A model generated the notes under the pieces. It did no database searches, was not told where the DNA came from, and worked only from the letters and a program-made list of their open reading frames with translations. From Oxalobacter formigenes (GTDB taxonomy: Bacteria > Pseudomonadota > Gammaproteobacteria > Burkholderiales > Burkholderiaceae_D), in assembly GCA_019424645.1 (NCBI GenBank), contig JAHYZB010000006.1, forward strand, positions 1 to 17,085: a stretch of 17,085 bases of DNA, read 5' to 3'. Within the stretch, counting starts at the first letter, position 1. Each line of letters opens with the position of its first letter. Below are positions 15,425-17,085 of this stretch, piece by piece. Position numbers and translations under genes: made by a program.

Positions 15425-15463
15425 AGAGCTAATGTAAGAATGCAAAATTTCTGCATTAGCTCT
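15425..15463 (+). terminator. Long stem-loop, probable terminator of the 135-residue gene
   Basis: AGAGCTAATG (15425-15434) and CATTAGCTCT (15454-15463) are perfect complements. Inside them a G-U pair and then AGAA/TTCT (15437-15440, 15449-15452) extend the stem to about 15 pairs around an 8-base loop, with one bulged base. It is followed by GTTTCTATG, a weak U-tract, so termination is likely but not certain. Structure stability and position 44 bases after the stop fit a terminator. Confidence 0.55.
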
Positions 15464-15470
15464 GTTTCTA

Positions 15471-15479
15471 TGATATAAT
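15471..15479 (+). promoter_or_regulatory. Extended -10 promoter for the HNH endonuclease gene
   Basis: TGATATAAT at 15471-15479 has the TG extension and a perfect TATAAT. No clear -35 box is present. It begins 8 bases after the long stem-loop and would give a leader of about 170 bases before the ATG at 15656, long for a simple gene and containing the hairpin at 15601-15638. Confidence 0.5.
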
Positions 15480-15550
15480 GTTTGAAACAAATATGTCGAA
15501 ATTTGAAATACGTTAAATCAGACTTGTATGGATAGCTCAAGAATGATTGA

Positions 15551-15607
15551 ACATATTGCAATATTTGTAATATAACTTCACTTTAAGATCATTATGACAT
15601 ATTGCAA
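15551..15607. repeat. Palindrome and 11-bp direct repeat in the HNH leader
   Basis: ACATATTGCAA occurs at 15551-15561 and again at 15597-15607. The first copy is part of a perfect 12-bp palindrome, ATATTGCAATAT (15553-15564). Such a pair of sites could bind a dimeric regulator, or be a chance product of AT-rich DNA. Confidence 0.35.
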
Positions 15608-15638
15608 AAACTTCCCTAATGTGAGGAAGCAATTTTTT
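15601..15638 (+). terminator. Hairpin plus T-run just upstream of the HNH gene (possible attenuator)
   Basis: CTTCC (15611-15615) pairs with GGAAG (15625-15629) around a 9-base loop; after a bulge, ATTG (15601-15604) can pair with CAAT (15630-15633). Six T follow at 15633-15638. The T-run ends 4 bases before the GGGAG ribosome site (15643-15647), so the element must be crossed by transcripts from the extended -10 promoter. It may limit expression or block read-through from upstream. Confidence 0.5.
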
Positions 15639-15655
15639 CTTTGGGAGAATTTATA

Positions 15656-16714
15656 ATGATTGATTACACTAAATGGGATGAATACTATGATGGTGGATTT
15701 GCCGACGAAGAACCCATAAATAATTTTAATGAAGAGTATGATGAACGATCAGAATTAGAAAAATTGGAATATGGCGGGCAAAAAACCAATGTAACAGCAA
15801 AACAAATCATGCAGGAAACAGGTACGACGGCCATATCCGAAAAGTTTTTATATCGAAATGGAGTCGTCATTATTTTACTTGATTATTCAAAAGGTATTTT
15901 CGATAAATGGAAAAATGGAAGGATATTGCATTGTCTCGGAGATCGAACGTATACCACCCAACAAAATACAAATGGCCTATCTATAATTGACAGGACGCTT
16001 TTTAATGCAGATTCTATTGATAAGATTATAGTTCGTGCGTTTTGGAAAGATGAAACTAAGAAGTATAGACTTGTCAATGGTTTGTTGGTATTAAGTAAAG
16101 AGAAACCTTATACTATAGAGGAAAATGGAAAATACAGATGGGTCTTTCCTTTATCTCTAATGTCAAAATACAATTTCCAAATGCCTGAAAAATACTCATA
16201 TTTCTTAGACATAAAAAGCGTAAAAGAAGCAGCACTAATTAATGCAGATAAGGAAGACGGAGTCCGTCTGACAACGTTAAATAAACTTGCCCGTTTTTCC
16301 TCCAGCAAAAACGACATCCATTATAAACGAACTCCTCAAAAAAAGATTAAATACACAAGTGTACAGGAAAAAATTGAGAGGAGCAGCAAAATAGCTGAAA
16401 ATGCACTGATTCTTGCCGATTTTAAATGTGAAATAAATAATGACCACTTTACCTTCATCAGAAAAAATCAAAATGTGCCATATACAGAGGCACATCATTT
16501 GGTTCCGTTGGCATACTCAGATTTGTTTAATTATTCCTTAGATGTTGAGGAAAATATAATTTCACTATGCAGTACATGCCATAACCAAATTCATTATGGA
16601 AAAGATTCCGAATCACTCATAAAAAAATTATATGCGAACAGAAAAGAATTATTGAAAGAAGCAGGAATTGTATTATCAGAACAGGAACTATTAGAAATGT
16701 ATAACAACTCTTAA
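15656..16714 (+). CDS. HNH endonuclease with SRA/PUA-like N-terminal domain (predicted modification-dependent)
   Basis: This 352-residue protein has an HNH nuclease domain at its C-terminus: C258 and H264, then TEAHHLVPL (278-286, catalytic histidines), N300, and LCSTCHNQIHYG (304-315) with C305, C308 and H313. Residues about 60-170 (RILHCLGDR, NGLSIIDRTLFN, the strand pattern KYRLVNGLLVL and WVFPLSL) resemble the SRA/PUA-like domain found before HNH in McrA-type enzymes such as ScoMcrA, which senses modified bases; this assignment rests on pattern alone. The predicted role is cleavage of modified foreign DNA (type IV restriction). The frame opens with TTG at 15641, but ATG at 15656 has GGGAG 8 bases upstream and is preferred. 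The gene is much more AT-rich than those to the left, suggesting a separate origin. Confidence 0.85.
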   Translation: MIDYTKWDEYYDGGFADEEPINNFNEEYDERSELEKLEYGGQKTNVTAKQIMQETGTTAISEKFLYRNGVVIILLDYSKGIFDKWKNGRILHCLGDRTYTTQQNTNGLSIIDRTLFNADSIDKIIVRAFWKDETKKYRLVNGLLVLSKEKPYTIEENGKYRWVFPLSLMSKYNFQMPEKYSYFLDIKSVKEAALINADKEDGVRLTTLNKLARFSSSKNDIHYKRTPQKKIKYTSVQEKIERSSKIAENALILADFKCEINNDHFTFIRKNQNVPYTEAHHLVPLAYSDLFNYSLDVEENIISLCSTCHNQIHYGKDSESLIKKLYANRKELLKEAGIVLSEQELLEMYNNS

Positions 16715-16757
16715 GATGATATCCTATTTTGTCAATGAATTCGTGTCATATAAAAGG

Positions 16758-16798
16758 AGATTTCCTGAACACTTACATAGTGCAAGGGAATCTTTTTT
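16758..16798 (+). terminator. Intrinsic terminator of the HNH endonuclease gene
   Basis: AGATTTCC (16758-16765) pairs with GGGAATCT (16786-16793) with one G-U pair. Inside, CACT and AGTG (16770-16773, 16779-16782) make a second stem around TACAT. Six T follow (16793-16798). It lies 43 bases after the HNH stop codon. Confidence 0.75.
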
Positions 16799-16930
16799 AC
16801 ACCTTTTTTCTTAATATATATTTCCACGAATAATCGAACCTGACGGAAGATAGCATTTTGACCCTAAATACGACGGCAATTTCAAAACGGGCCAATATAT
16901 TAAACGTGCAGGAAAGATTAAAAGATCCGA

Positions 16931-16967
16931 TCATTGAAACACGAGTGTAACGAGTGTAAATCAATGA
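16931..16967. repeat. Tandem 9-bp repeat inside a 7-bp inverted repeat
   Basis: CGAGTGTAA occurs twice in tandem (16942-16950, 16951-16959). The pair is framed by TCATTGA (16931-16937) and its complement TCAATGA (16961-16967). The promoter at 16974 begins 7 bases further on, so this could be an operator or activator site for the gene beyond the window. Confidence 0.4.
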
Positions 16968-16973
16968 ATAAAT

Positions 16974-17002
16974 TTGGCGTGAAACTTAAAATGGATTATA
17001 AT
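16974..17002 (+). promoter_or_regulatory. Sigma-70-type promoter pointing out of the window
   Basis: TTGGCG (16974-16979), 17 bases, then TATAAT (16997-17002). This is the best -35/-10 pair in the window. No start codon with a ribosome site follows before 17085 (ATGAAAAAATCTCTGTAA at about 17032 encodes only five residues), so the transcript probably has a leader and serves a gene to the right, or an RNA. Confidence 0.55.
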
Positions 17003-17085
17003 GAAAATAATATCATAATATGTGTGAGAGTATGAAAAAATCTCTGTAAATAAGATTCTTCTATGATTAGAATGGCTAAAGGCTT

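Larger units (their letters stand above)
15382..15655. other. AT-rich intergenic leader with hairpins and palindrome
   Basis: These 274 bases contain a long stem-loop (15425-15463), an extended -10 promoter (15471-15479), a 12-bp palindrome and 11-bp direct repeat (15551-15607), and a hairpin with a T-run just before the ribosome site of the HNH gene (15601-15638). A leftward open frame across it (15307-15561) runs through these hairpins and lacks a ribosome site, so no gene is called. Confidence 0.6.
16715..17085. other. AT-rich gene-free right end of the window
   Basis: No convincing coding sequence is visible in these 371 bases. They contain the terminator of the HNH gene (16758-16798), short repeats at 16931-16967 and a good promoter (16974-17002) reading out of the window. 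A short stretch after 16870 translates as NFKTGQYIKRAGKIKRSDH before a stop, but it has no start or family I recognise, so it may be the remnant of a gene or chance. Confidence 0.5.

Noticed and set aside
15307..15561. 84-codon leftward open frame with a hydrophobic middle
   Set aside because: It overlaps the end of the 135-residue gene and the long terminator hairpin, and has no ribosome site. The hydrophobic stretch follows from AT-rich DNA.
16840..16937. Possible transposase or recombinase remnant
   Set aside because: A short in-frame stretch ends in a stop and has no recognisable motif; no terminal inverted repeats or target duplications were found around it.
1..17085. CRISPR array, tRNA, rRNA, integrase or attachment sites
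   Set aside because: No regularly spaced repeats, cloverleaf-like sequences, ribosomal RNA signatures, recombinase motifs or paired attachment-site-like repeats were seen on either strand.

Overview
The window looks like a defence island on a Bacillota (Firmicutes-type) chromosome. Strong AGGAGG-type ribosome binding sites, some GTG starts and AT-rich extended -10 promoters support this; the genus cannot be told from sequence alone. Almost everything recognisable concerns DNA modification, restriction or antiphage defence. No tRNA, rRNA, CRISPR array or intact mobile element is visible.

Layout, left to right. (1) Bases 1-92: the last codons of a rightward gene and a hairpin terminator that it shares with the convergent operon. 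(2) Bases 98-12366, minus strand: a six-gene operon with gaps of 1-19 bp or overlaps, transcribed in the order drmMII (cytosine-5 methyltransferase) - drmE - drmA (large SF2 helicase) - drmB (DUF1998) - a NERD nuclease/SF1 helicase fusion - vsr. This is a class 2 DISARM locus in which the usual fifth gene, drmC (phospholipase D fold), is absent and a NERD-helicase plus a Vsr endonuclease occupy the distal end. (3) Bases 12706-14491, minus strand: a compact type II restriction-modification pair, a cytosine-5 methyltransferase overlapping an endonuclease that closely matches NgoMIV (GCCGGC). (4) Bases 14666-15381: a small XRE/Cro-type regulator divergent from an unrecognised 135-residue protein, with repeated TGTGC motifs in the shared promoter. 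(5) Bases 15382-17085: a visibly more AT-rich segment with one gene, a predicted modification-dependent HNH endonuclease (SRA/PUA-like N-terminus plus HNH), bracketed by hairpins, followed by non-coding DNA with short repeats and a promoter pointing out of the window.

Working model (inference). DrmMII and the NgoMIV-type methyltransferase mark self DNA at two motifs. DISARM and the NgoMIV-type enzyme attack unmarked incoming DNA. The HNH protein would attack phage DNA carrying foreign modifications, so that modified and unmodified phages are both covered. Vsr would repair the T:G mismatches that two resident 5-methylcytosine systems generate by deamination. The most notable point is the DISARM operon architecture: no drmC, and a NERD-helicase and vsr translationally linked to the core. 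The regulatory and hairpin calls were made by eye without folding or promoter software.
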